Below, piece by piece: positions 14,940-21,654 of a stretch of 64,000 bases of DNA. Origin of the DNA: Lentzea sp. NEAU-D7. GTDB lineage: Bacteria > Actinomycetota > Actinomycetes > Mycobacteriales > Pseudonocardiaceae. Each line of letters starts with the position of its first letter. Position 1 is the stretch's first letter. The stretch is from assembly GCF_026242055.1 (NCBI RefSeq), contig NZ_JAPJDL010000009.1, forward strand, positions 126,352-190,351. Direction: 5' to 3'. The notes below the pieces were generated by a model, which had not been told where the DNA came from, did not search any database, and saw only the letters and a program-made list of their open reading frames with translations. A program made the translations under genes and the position numbers.

Positions 14940-15626
14940 GTGAGCGTGACCGAGATCCTCTTCACGCCCCTGCTGAAGGCCGATCCGGGTCGTCCGCTGA
15001 TCACGCACTACGACGACGCGGCGGGCACGCGGATCGAGCTCTCGCGGGCGACGGTGAAGAACTGGGCCGCGAAGACGGCGAACTGGCTGCGGGACGAGCA
15101 CGACGTCGAGCCCGGTGACCCGGTGGCGGTGCTGCTGCCCGCACACTGGCAGACCGTGGGCCTGCTGCTCGGCGCCTGGTGGTGCGGCGCCCGCGTGGTC
15201 GGTGCGGACTTCTCCGGCGCGAAGGTGGCTGTGGTGCCGCCCGGCGGCACGGCGGACGCGGACGTCGTCGCGGTGGCCTCGCTGCACCCCATGGGGCTGG
15301 GCTCCGGCGCGCCGGTCGACTACGCCGACGACGTCCGCGTGCACGGTGACGACTTCATGCCGTGGGAACCGGTAGCGGGTTCGACGCCCGCGCTGGGCGA
15401 GTCCACTGTGGATGAGGTGGTCGCTCAGGCACGCGAGCTGGGCGTCGCGCTCGGCTCCGAACCCCGCGTGCTGTCCACTCTGGAGTGGGACTCGCCTTCC
15501 GCTGTGCTGGAAGGTTTTCTGGCCGTGCTCGCGGCCGGTGGCTCACTCGTGCAGGTGAGCAATCCCGACGCGGGCCTGCTGGCCGCGCGCCGGGAGAGCG
15601 AGAAGGTCACGCAGCAGCTGGGTTGA
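14940..15626 (+). CDS. TIGR03089 family protein (AMP-ligase N-terminal-like)
   Basis: A 228-residue protein resembling the N-terminal part of acyl-CoA synthetases (THYDDAAGTRIELSRATVKNWAAK and PVAVLLPAHWQTVGLLLGAWWCGA) but without the ATP-binding and hinge motifs, so catalysis is unlikely. This is the actinobacterial TIGR03089 family, function unknown. Its place after the LCP genes matches the Rv3267-Rv3268 pair as I remember it. GTG 14940 lies nine bases after the LCP stop, with GGAGTG nearby, and co-transcription is likely. Its 3' end overlaps the convergent DoxX gene by 20 bp. Confidence 0.8.
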   Translation: MSVTEILFTPLLKADPGRPLITHYDDAAGTRIELSRATVKNWAAKTANWLRDEHDVEPGDPVAVLLPAHWQTVGLLLGAWWCGARVVGADFSGAKVAVVPPGGTADADVVAVASLHPMGLGSGAPVDYADDVRVHGDDFMPWEPVAGSTPALGESTVDEVVAQARELGVALGSEPRVLSTLEWDSPSAVLEGFLAVLAAGGSLVQVSNPDAGLLAARRESEKVTQQLG

Positions 15627-16023
15627 GCACCTTGTTGTTCTTGAACAGCACGCGGTCCAGCGCGTAGGCACCGCCGTTGAAGCCGAGCGCGAGAGCGGCG
15701 GCGCCGAGCACGATCACCAGTTCCGCACCACCCTCGCCGAGCAGGCCGTTCGGCAGGTGGACGAGCAGCCACGCGCCGAGCATGTTGACGGCGAGCAGGA
15801 TGCCGGCGATCGGCAGCGCCACACCGGCGATCAGCGCGAGGCCACCGGCGAGCTCGACGACCGCGGCGAACCACGCGGACACCGACGGCAACGGCACACC
15901 CATCTTGTCGAACGATCCGGCGGTGCCGGCCATGCCGTACTCGGTGAACTTCTGCCAGCCGTGCGCCACGAACACGATGCCGACGGCGATGCGCCCGATG
16001 AGTGCGGCGACGTCCTTGACCAT
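15607..16023 (-). CDS. DoxX family membrane protein
   Basis: A 138-residue integral membrane protein with four hydrophobic helices and the DoxX-type start IGRIAVGIVFVAHGWQKF (residues 9-26). Other family marks are AWFAAVVELAGGLALIAGVALP and a C-terminal charged tail (FKNNKVLNPAAA). Family members include subunits associated with redox processes (DoxD/DoxA, thiol stress), but this member's substrate is unknown. The gene stands alone, overlaps the 3' end of the TIGR03089 gene tail-to-tail, and is divergent from the duplicated-domain gene at 16186. Confidence 0.85.
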   Translation of the reverse strand: MVKDVAALIGRIAVGIVFVAHGWQKFTEYGMAGTAGSFDKMGVPLPSVSAWFAAVVELAGGLALIAGVALPIAGILLAVNMLGAWLLVHLPNGLLGEGGAELVIVLGAAALALGFNGGAYALDRVLFKNNKVLNPAAA

Positions 16024-16185
16024 GATGTTTGCTCCCCGATCCTGTCGTTCGGCTGTAGGTCGTTCAGCCTCGAACCAAAAGTAGTGCAGGTTTGAACGAC
16101 CTCATGATTTCGACAGGAATCCAACAGCCAGTCCTTAGGTTCGCAGGTCTGGTACAAGATCAGGGACGAGTTTCTGGGGGTCTCG

Positions 16186-16698
16186 ATGGGTCAACACGCC
16201 TATTTCGCGCTCGTGGGTCAGTGGGACGCGGTGGAGAACCCGTACACCGTCGTGCGCACGGGCGGCGAGCACGACGAGGTCTTCTCCGCGGAGTTGCGGT
16301 GGGAGCCGACCGATCTGCTGCGCCGCGAAGATCCCATGCGCGGGTATGACGACGTCGTACCGATCAGCGAGAAGGACGCCAGGCGGTTCGAGACGACCCA
16401 GGCGAAGCGGGTCGAGGAAGAGGAGCACACCTGGAGGAGCCGCTCGTACTTCGCGATCGTGGGCCTTTCGAACACGGTGGACGATCCGCACACCGTGGTG
16501 CGCCGGGGAGGCGAGCACGACGAGCACTTCGGCGGCCGGCTGACCTGGCTGCGGACGGATCTGATGTACCGCATCGACAGCGGGCGCGAGTACTACGACG
16601 CCGTCCCGATCAGCGCGGAGGAAGGCAAGCGCTTCGAGGCGGTCCGGGCGAAGCGGGTCGCGGAGCAACTGCGCGGGCCGACGGAGTTCCCGCTGTGA
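16186..16698 (+). CDS. Hypothetical protein made of two copies of one ~75-residue domain
   Basis: A 170-residue, highly charged, apparently cytosolic protein. Residues about 4-78 and 87-161 are clear repeats. Each has YFA[LI]VG, a V[ED][ND]P[YH]TVVR segment, GGEHDE, a [WT]W/LRW strand, TDL, [RY]DVVPIS or YDAVPIS, RFE and AKRV. The repeat is strong enough to indicate an internal gene duplication. No family or active site was recognised; GGEHDE and the conserved aromatics could form a binding surface. ATG 16186 follows CTGGGGGTCTCG. The gene ends before a strong bidirectional terminator. Confidence 0.75.
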   Translation: MGQHAYFALVGQWDAVENPYTVVRTGGEHDEVFSAELRWEPTDLLRREDPMRGYDDVVPISEKDARRFETTQAKRVEEEEHTWRSRSYFAIVGLSNTVDDPHTVVRRGGEHDEHFGGRLTWLRTDLMYRIDSGREYYDAVPISAEEGKRFEAVRAKRVAEQLRGPTEFPL

Positions 16699-16706
16699 AC
16701 GCGGAG

Positions 16707-16735
16707 CCGGGCCGGGCGTTCTAAGCCCGGCCCGG
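16707..16735. terminator. Bidirectional terminator
   Basis: A perfect 11-bp stem (CCGGGCCGGGC / GCCCGGCCCGG) with a 7-base loop (GTTCTAA) sits in the 42-bp gap between two convergent genes, nine bases after one stop and five before the other. Confidence 0.85.
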
Positions 16736-16740
16736 TTCGC

Positions 16741-17514
16741 TCATTTCCTGAGCTTCAGGCCGACGCCGTTCGCGTTCATCAGCGTCATGGTGTCGCCGTC
16801 GATCTCGAAGGTGACCTCCCCCAGTTCGAGGGTGTCGAGGATGGCGCTCTCCACCTTCATCTTGTCCTCCGAGCACAACATCAAGGTCATGGCGAGGCTG
16901 CTGCCGAACGTGATCCGCTGACCGTCCACTTCGTACTTGTCGGCGCCGGTGACGTCAGTGGAGCCGCTGTTGCAGCCGCCCTGCACGTAGATGTGGCCGT
17001 CCTTGAAGGCGATCGTGCCCGTCACGCCTTCCGGCACCGACGACACGGCGTCCTTGGTGACGATGCCGTCGACGGTCCAGGTGACGCCTTCCAGCGGTGC
17101 CTGGGGTTTCGGTGCGAGCACCATCTCAGTGTTCGCGCCGGTGAGCACGAGGTTCTGGCCGTCGAGCCTCCAGGACGGCTTTGCGCCGAGCAGCCCGGAC
17201 AGCCACTCGTCCTGCTCCTGCAGGCCCTCGCCGGGGCAGGCCATGTCGGTGGTGCTGAGGTCGGTGACCGTGAGCTTGCCGTCGTCGAGCTTCACCGGGC
17301 CCTGCATCTGGTTGCAGCCGGCGTTGGCGAGCAGCCTGCCGTCCGCGGTGAACCTCAGTTCCACCTTCGTGCCTTCGACCAGGGGGCGCGGCTTGCCCTG
17401 TTCGGTGACGGACGTGGACGTGAACGTCTTGCCCTGCACGTCGTTTCCTCCTCCTCCAGCGGTTCCGCACGCCGTTGCCAGCAGGACCAGTGCGACGAGA
17501 AGCCGGGGTCCCAT
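16741..17514 (-). CDS. META-domain (HslJ-like) lipoprotein
   Basis: A 257-residue secreted protein with an N-terminal hydrophobic signal (LLVALVLLATAC) and a cysteine at a plausible but degenerate lipobox, so it is probably a cell-surface lipoprotein. Two META/HslJ domains follow. The first contains LRFTADGRLLANAGCNQMQGP and DMACPGEGLQEQDEWLSGLL. The second contains GTIAFKDGHIYVQGGCNSGS and a late cysteine in LMLCSEDKM. The paired GC[ND] cysteine motifs are typical of META domains. HslJ is linked to outer-membrane stress and novobiocin resistance in E. coli; a role here is unknown. ATG 17514 lies nine bases after the upstream paralogue, giving a two-gene operon. Confidence 0.8.
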   Translation of the reverse strand: MGPRLLVALVLLATACGTAGGGGNDVQGKTFTSTSVTEQGKPRPLVEGTKVELRFTADGRLLANAGCNQMQGPVKLDDGKLTVTDLSTTDMACPGEGLQEQDEWLSGLLGAKPSWRLDGQNLVLTGANTEMVLAPKPQAPLEGVTWTVDGIVTKDAVSSVPEGVTGTIAFKDGHIYVQGGCNSGSTDVTGADKYEVDGQRITFGSSLAMTLMLCSEDKMKVESAILDTLELGEVTFEIDGDTMTLMNANGVGLKLRK

Positions 17515-17522
17515 GCGCGGCT

Positions 17523-18284
17523 CTACTTCCCGAGCTTCAGGCCCGCGCCGGACGCGTTGGTCAAGCTCAGCGTGGCGCGGTCGATCTCGTGGGTGGCCTC
17601 TCCGTTCTCGAACGTCGCGCGGACGGCGTTCTCCACCTCGTCCACGGCACCGCACGACCGCTGGGTGCTCGTCCCCAGCTCGGCCTTGATCACCTGGCCT
17701 TCCAGCACGTACGGCGTTCCGGCGCCGTTGAGGTTGCAGCCGGTGTCGACCAGCATCTTGCCGTTCTCGAAGGCGATGGTGACCTTCACGCCCGCGGGCA
17801 CGGACGAGACCGCGTCCCGCGTGACGAGGCCGTTGACGGTCCAGGTGCCCTCGAGCGTGGCGGGCTGTTCCGGCGCCAGGACGATCTCCGCGTTCGAGCC
17901 GGTGACCACGAGGTTCGTGCCGTCGAGCTGCCAGGACGGTGTCGCCCCGAGCAGCTTCGACAACCACTCGTCCTGCTGGTGCAGCTCGGGTTTGGGGCAG
18001 CCCATCGCCGTCATGCCGAGATCGGCGACGGAGAGCTTGCCGCCGTCGACCTTCACCGGGCCCTGCATCTGGTTGCAGCCGGCGGTGGCGATGAGCCTGT
18101 CGTCGTCGGTGAATCTCAGCTCGACCCGCGTGCCCTCGACCATGGCGCGCGGCTTGCCCTGTTCGGTGACGGAGGACGAGACGTACACCTTGCCCCGCAG
18201 GTCGGCGCCTTGGCCCGCGGAAGGACTGCCGCAGGCGGAGGTGACGGCCACGAGCAGGACGGCGAGGACGATTCGGGTGCTCAT
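17523..18284 (-). CDS. META-domain (HslJ-like) lipoprotein, tandem paralogue
   Basis: A 253-residue protein that matches its downstream neighbour along the whole length: VTEQGKPR[AP]xVEGT, GCNQMQGPVK, EQDEWLS/QQDEWLSKLLGA, a second META domain, and the ending ASGAGLKLGK (neighbour: ANGVGLKLRK). The N-terminus MSTRIVLAVLLVAVTSAC is a signal peptide with a weak lipobox. Cysteine motifs are GCNQMQ, GCPKPE, GCNLNG and RSCGAV. ATG 18284 is the first gene of the operon. Function is unknown; duplication suggests selection for dosage or divergence. The 85 bp upstream, before the protease gene, show no other gene. Confidence 0.8.
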   Translation of the reverse strand: MSTRIVLAVLLVAVTSACGSPSAGQGADLRGKVYVSSSVTEQGKPRAMVEGTRVELRFTDDDRLIATAGCNQMQGPVKVDGGKLSVADLGMTAMGCPKPELHQQDEWLSKLLGATPSWQLDGTNLVVTGSNAEIVLAPEQPATLEGTWTVNGLVTRDAVSSVPAGVKVTIAFENGKMLVDTGCNLNGAGTPYVLEGQVIKAELGTSTQRSCGAVDEVENAVRATFENGEATHEIDRATLSLTNASGAGLKLGK

Positions 18285-18369
18285 GTGCGTAGGACGGAAC
18301 GTCGTGGCGTTGAGGTTGCCCGAAGGCCGGGAGCGGGATATCCGCGCCCGGCCAACGGAAAATTCGATG

Positions 18370-19341
18370 TCACGGGGACAGCGACTCAGCGAAGTCGTAG
18401 AGGCTCTTGATGTCGTTGTCGAAGTACGGCCCGTCCATCTGGCTCGCGTCGGCGTGCCGGTGGCTGACCACGCTGTTGATGTAGCCCAGCCCGTTCTGGT
18501 CGTTGTACTCCTGCAGCCACGGACCGCCGGACGATCCGCCGGTCATGTTGCACCAGGCGCGCACCTGCTGGCCGTGGCCGTTCCAGGTCGTGCCCTGGCA
18601 GAAGTACTGCAGCTCACCGGTGAACGGCGCACCCGCGGGGTAGCCGAGGATCGTGACGGACACCGAGTAGCCCCAGTTCCAGCGCAACCCGTTGCCGCCC
18701 ACGACGTTGGCGATCGAGCTGCCGCCGAGGGTGTTCATGACGACGATGCCCATGTCCTCGTCGCTGTTGCTGGAGTTGATCCACGCCGTGCGGGTGGTGA
18801 GCGTGTACGCGCTCCACGTGCCGAACGGGCGCGCCCCGTCGCGGTAGCGGGGGACGAACACCCAGTTGGTCATCCACTGGCCGCCGGCACCGCCGTGCAC
18901 GCAGTGCCCCGCCGTCTGGACCAGCTTCCTCTTGGTGCTGCTCACGGTCGCGCCGGAGCAGACGTAGTTCAGGCCGTTGGCCGGGTTGGTGAAGAACACC
19001 TTTCCGACCGTCTGCGACTCGTTGAGCATCGTCCCGATGCCCTGCGCCTGCTCGGTCTTGACCTTCACCGAGGGTGCGACGCCCTCGATGCTGCCCGCAC
19101 GACCCGAGGGCTGGCGTGGGGAAGAGGCCTTGACGGTGGCGGGAGCCTGCGCCGGGATCGCCTTGGCCATGCGCTCCGGGGTCCAGTACGCCTCGGCCGC
19201 GGCGGCCGACTGGATCTTGTTGTCGGAGGTTCTGGCCTGGCTGGCAGCACTGCCGTTCGGTGCCGCCTGCGCGGTCGGCACGAAAACGGAAGCAGCCAGC
19301 ACAAATCCGAACACTAAAGATACGGCTTTTTTCGTTCTCAT
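18370..19341 (-). CDS. Secreted trypsin-like (S1 family) serine protease
   Basis: A 323-residue secreted protease precursor. The signal peptide (MRTKKAVSLVFGFVLAASVFVPTAQA, cleavage after AQA) is followed by a propeptide-like region to about residue 105. The catalytic domain has TAGHC with His near 138, DEDMGIV with the Asp near 186, and GGSSGGPW with the nucleophile Ser near 278. Cysteines in YVCSG, GHC, YFCQG and WCNM could form the usual disulfides. I took the start at ATG 19341, since this gives a standard signal peptide. It resembles actinobacterial extracellular peptidases of the V8/trypsin type; the substrate is unknown. Confidence 0.88.
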   Translation of the reverse strand: MRTKKAVSLVFGFVLAASVFVPTAQAAPNGSAASQARTSDNKIQSAAAAEAYWTPERMAKAIPAQAPATVKASSPRQPSGRAGSIEGVAPSVKVKTEQAQGIGTMLNESQTVGKVFFTNPANGLNYVCSGATVSSTKRKLVQTAGHCVHGGAGGQWMTNWVFVPRYRDGARPFGTWSAYTLTTRTAWINSSNSDEDMGIVVMNTLGGSSIANVVGGNGLRWNWGYSVSVTILGYPAGAPFTGELQYFCQGTTWNGHGQQVRAWCNMTGGSSGGPWLQEYNDQNGLGYINSVVSHRHADASQMDGPYFDNDIKSLYDFAESLSP

Positions 19342-19489
19342 TCGAAATACCCCACTAAGCGAGGTTGACTTGCGGCTTTGCGAACGTAGCGACGCCTCTA
19401 ACCTGCTGTCCAGGCGCAATCCGAAATTGCTCCACTCAGACCCGTGCGCATTCCATGCCCTTTAGAAAGGAGTCCGTACGGGCCATTTC

Positions 19490-19503
19490 GCGCATTAATG
19501 CGC
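19490..19503. promoter_or_regulatory. Perfect 14-bp palindrome upstream of the protease gene
   Basis: GCGCATTAATGCGC is a perfect palindrome in the 273-bp divergent region between the protease gene and the ArsR gene. It lies about 150 bp upstream of the protease start. It is a candidate regulator-binding site, possibly for the protease promoter. The rest of 19342-19547 shows no gene. Confidence 0.35.
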
Positions 19504-19547
19504 CGCATCGGAAAGCGCTATCCACACAGTCGATCTTGAACTGGGGG

Positions 19548-19576
19548 TTGACAGCCGCCGCGCCCACCGCTCTACT
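19548..19576 (+). promoter_or_regulatory. Promoter of the ArsR-SRPBCC operon
   Basis: A perfect TTGACA (19548-19553) is followed after 17 bp by TCTACT (19571-19576), four of six matches to a -10 box. The predicted transcription start falls inside the adjacent twin operator, so bound regulator would block initiation. Confidence 0.7.
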
Positions 19577-19606
19577 TAACCCAGAGGTTAGATAACCAAG
19601 TGGTTA
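19577..19606. promoter_or_regulatory. Twin ArsR-type operator
   Basis: Two perfect inverted repeats TAACC-N4-GGTTA occupy 19577-19590 and 19593-19606, with centres 16 bp apart, i.e. about one and a half helical turns. They lie directly downstream of the -10 box and end eight bases before the ArsR ATG, a textbook position for autorepression. Confidence 0.8.
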
Positions 19607-19614
19607 GGTACGAG

Positions 19615-19941
19615 ATGGACCAGCTGAGCTCCACCTTCGCCGCACTGGCGGACCCGACCCGCCGGGCGATCCTCGCCCGGCTCACCGAGGGCCCGGCAAC
19701 GGTGAAGGAGCTCTCCGAGCCGTTCGACATCAGCGGCCCGGCGATCTCCAAACACCTGCGCGTGCTGGAGAAGGCAGGCCTGATCACCCGTGGCAGGGAG
19801 GCGCAATGGCGTCCCTGCCAGCTCGACGCGACACCGCTGAAGGAGGTCGCAGTGTGGGCTGAGAACTACCGCCGCTTCTGGGATGCGAGCTACGCACGCC
19901 TGGACGAGCTCTTGACCGAGATGAAGGAGAACGAGGAATGA
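19615..19941 (+). CDS. ArsR-family transcriptional repressor
   Basis: A 108-residue winged-helix regulator. The HTH lies about residues 30-55 (VKELSEPFDISGPAISKHLRVLEKAGLI), with MDQLSSTFAALADPTRRAILARL before it and a wing REAQWRPCQL after. There is no cysteine metal site, so it belongs to the metal-independent ArsR group that is usually paired with an SRPBCC protein. I chose ATG 19615 over the in-frame GTG at 19600 because the latter lies within the operator and upstream of any ribosome site. It probably represses its own operon through the TAACC-N4-GGTTA sites. The next gene overlaps its stop (ATGA). Confidence 0.9.
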   Translation: MDQLSSTFAALADPTRRAILARLTEGPATVKELSEPFDISGPAISKHLRVLEKAGLITRGREAQWRPCQLDATPLKEVAVWAENYRRFWDASYARLDELLTEMKENEE

Positions 19942-20417
19942 CCACCGTCAAGTTCGGCACCACCGTCACCCTGCCGTCCGACACCGAGATCGCGATGTCG
20001 CGCACGTTCGACGCGCCCGCTTCGTTGGTGTGGAAGGCTTTCACGACTCCCTCGCTGCTGCGCCGCTGGCTGCTCGGCCCGGACGGCTGGGAGATGCCGA
20101 TCTGCGAGGTCGACCTGCGCGTGGGCGGCAAGTGGCGCTACGGCTGGGCGCAGCCGGACGGCTCCGGCGCGTTCGAGATGCACGGCGAGTACACCGAGGT
20201 CACGCCCCATTCGCGGTTGTCGAACACGGAGATCTTCGAGGACAACCCGCCGGCCGTGTCGACGGTGACGTTCGTCGAGGAGGACGGCCGCACCGTGATG
20301 ACCACGACGATGAAGCTGGTGTCACAGGAAGCGCGCGACGCGGTGCTGGCGTCCGGCATGTCGGACGGCGCCGGGCGTTCCTACGAGCGCCTGGGCGAGG
20401 TCCTGGCCACGCTCTGA
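19938..20417 (+). CDS. SRPBCC (AHSA1-like) domain protein
   Basis: A 159-residue cytosolic protein of the Bet v1/START fold. Family marks are SRTFDAPASLVWKAFTTP near residues 20-37, LRRWLLGPDGW, VGGKWRYGW, F-MHGEYTEV and STVTFVEEDGRT, followed by a C-terminal helix (GAGRSYERLGEVLATL). These proteins bind small hydrophobic ligands in a deep cavity; the ligand here is unknown. The ATG overlaps the ArsR stop codon by four bases, so translation is coupled and expression controlled by the twin operator. The ArsR-AHSA1 pairing is common in actinobacteria. Confidence 0.88.
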   Translation: MTTVKFGTTVTLPSDTEIAMSRTFDAPASLVWKAFTTPSLLRRWLLGPDGWEMPICEVDLRVGGKWRYGWAQPDGSGAFEMHGEYTEVTPHSRLSNTEIFEDNPPAVSTVTFVEEDGRTVMTTTMKLVSQEARDAVLASGMSDGAGRSYERLGEVLATL

Positions 20418-20522
20418 CGCTCCCGGCGGGACGGTCCACTGTGGCCGTTCTCGCTGCGTAATCACCTTTTGTGGCAACGCTTCCCCCGGTCGGGGCAAGA
20501 CGTCGGGGTTACGTTCGGACGC

Positions 20523-20879
20523 ATGGGACGTTTCCTCGTGGCTCTGGCCGTCGTGCTCGGCTTCGCCGGGTCGACCACTCCCCTCGCTCACGCAGCGACA
20601 GGCACCCGCTGGGAGATCGCGCCGTGCGCGCCCGGCACGAAGGCGCTGTGGCTACCGCGCGTCGACAAGGCAGGCACGGACCTGTCCTGCACGACCGAGG
20701 AGGCCCGTTCCGCCGCGGTGAAGGCGGCCTCGGACAGCGGCAGCCCGATGCGGATGGCTAACGTCGCCGTCGCGTTCTCGCAGCAGCTCGCCGACAGGTC
20801 GCTCACTCCGGAGTCGCCCTGCGTGCTGGGCGCCAAGGGAGCTGTGGGCGAGGCGATCGGCACCTGCGTGGCCGCTTGA
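20523..20879 (+). CDS. Small secreted protein with four cysteines
   Basis: A 118-residue protein with a good signal peptide (MGRFLVALAVVLGFAG...PLAHA, cleavage after AHA near residue 24). The mature part of about 94 residues has four cysteines (APCAPG, LSCTTE, SPCVLG, GTCVAA), an even number consistent with two disulfides. No family was recognised. I placed the start at ATG 20523; an in-frame GTG further upstream would put a charged stretch before the signal peptide. The gene appears monocistronic. Confidence 0.65.
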   Translation: MGRFLVALAVVLGFAGSTTPLAHAATGTRWEIAPCAPGTKALWLPRVDKAGTDLSCTTEEARSAAVKAASDSGSPMRMANVAVAFSQQLADRSLTPESPCVLGAKGAVGEAIGTCVAA

Positions 20880-21015
20880 TCGGGTGGCCTTGTCGGTGGT
20901 GTCCTGCATGATCCGGTGCGGGACACCACCGGGGGGGAGTGCTCGTGATCGTGCAGGGTTCCGGCGACTTGCTGGATGCCGGCGCTGCAGTTCGAGCAGC
21001 GCTTCCCCGACCACG

Positions 21016-21333
21016 TCAATGGAGATCCAGCAGGGTTTCGAACCGGGCAGCCAGCACCGCGTCGACGCCACCGCTGATGGTCACGCTCAGGATCCCGCCT
21101 TCATGATCACGCGCGATCCGGAGGGTGATTTCGGGGGTGCCCACGATCGGATACTCGAACCAGGTACTAGGTGGCAGGTCAGCGTCCGTGGAGGGAATGC
21201 CGGCTTCCAGCGCACCGCTGTCGAGGTCGTCCCACCTGTAGTGAACGAGGGTAGCGATGTACTCGACGACTCTGGTCAGGTTGTCCTCGTAGATCCATCC
21301 GCCTACCTCGCGCATGCATGGATCATGTGTCAT
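21016..21333 (-). CDS. Hypothetical protein (105 aa)
   Basis: An acidic 105-residue cytosolic protein without signal or membrane segments: MTHDPCMREVGGWIYEDN..., a helix with LTRVVEYIATLVHYRWDDL, then WFEYPIVGTPEITLRIARD and a C-terminal ARFETLLDLH. The amphipathic pattern and the absence of low-complexity sequence argue for a real gene. I recognise no family. A second ATG seven codons in (MREVGGW) is an alternative start. It sits beside the integrase remnant, so it may be cargo of the former element. Confidence 0.5.
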   Translation of the reverse strand: MTHDPCMREVGGWIYEDNLTRVVEYIATLVHYRWDDLDSGALEAGIPSTDADLPPSTWFEYPIVGTPEITLRIARDHEGGILSVTISGGVDAVLAARFETLLDLH

Positions 21334-21454
21334 CGAGCGAATCCCGGCACCCGCAATTCGGCAGGAGAGAGATCGTCAGGACCCACTGAGCGTGGTCACA
21401 GTCAGTGGTCGTGTCCAGCAAGCGCGAGCTTCACGGTGGCTCTTCCTCGGAAGG

Positions 21455-21601
21455 ACCCTGGCGGAGTACCTGGGCCGCTCGGACCCTGACTTCACGCTCC
21501 GGACGTACGCGCACCTGGTGCCGTCCAGTTGTGAACGGGCGCGGCTCGCCATGGACGGCGTGTTCGGCGGCTCTCATGATCACGGCCTGGAGGCGGCCTG
21601 A
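21455..21601 (+). pseudogene. Tyrosine recombinase (phage-type integrase), C-terminal fragment
   Basis: About 48 residues match the end of actinobacterial integrases: LAEYLGRSDPDFTLRTYAHL, then VPSSCERARLAMDGVFG. The Tyr of TYAHL corresponds to the catalytic nucleophile. The catalytic arginines and the box with His-x-x-Arg are absent upstream, where the reading frame continues into unrelated sequence. The piece is therefore a remnant, not a working integrase. Confidence 0.7.
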
Positions 21602-21654
21602 TCATGGAAATCAGGAGCCCCCAGGCCGTGACCCGAGGTGGTGATCCAGCTGTT

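Larger units (their letters stand above)
20880..21654. other. Gene-poor accessory stretch with an integrase remnant
   Basis: Between the secreted-protein gene and fadE25, this stretch contains one plausible minus-strand gene (21016-21333) and the end of a tyrosine recombinase (21455-21601). The remainder (20880-21015, 21334-21454) shows no gene. An 8-bp perfect inverted repeat CATGATCA/TGATCATG (21575-21582 and 21599-21606) overlaps the end of the recombinase fragment and may act as a terminator. It looks like the scar of a lost integrative element. Confidence 0.55.

Noticed and set aside
16993..19317. Long plus-strand frame opposite the META and protease genes
   Set aside because: It runs through clear minus-strand genes with signal peptides and active sites; no ribosome site or motifs on the plus strand.
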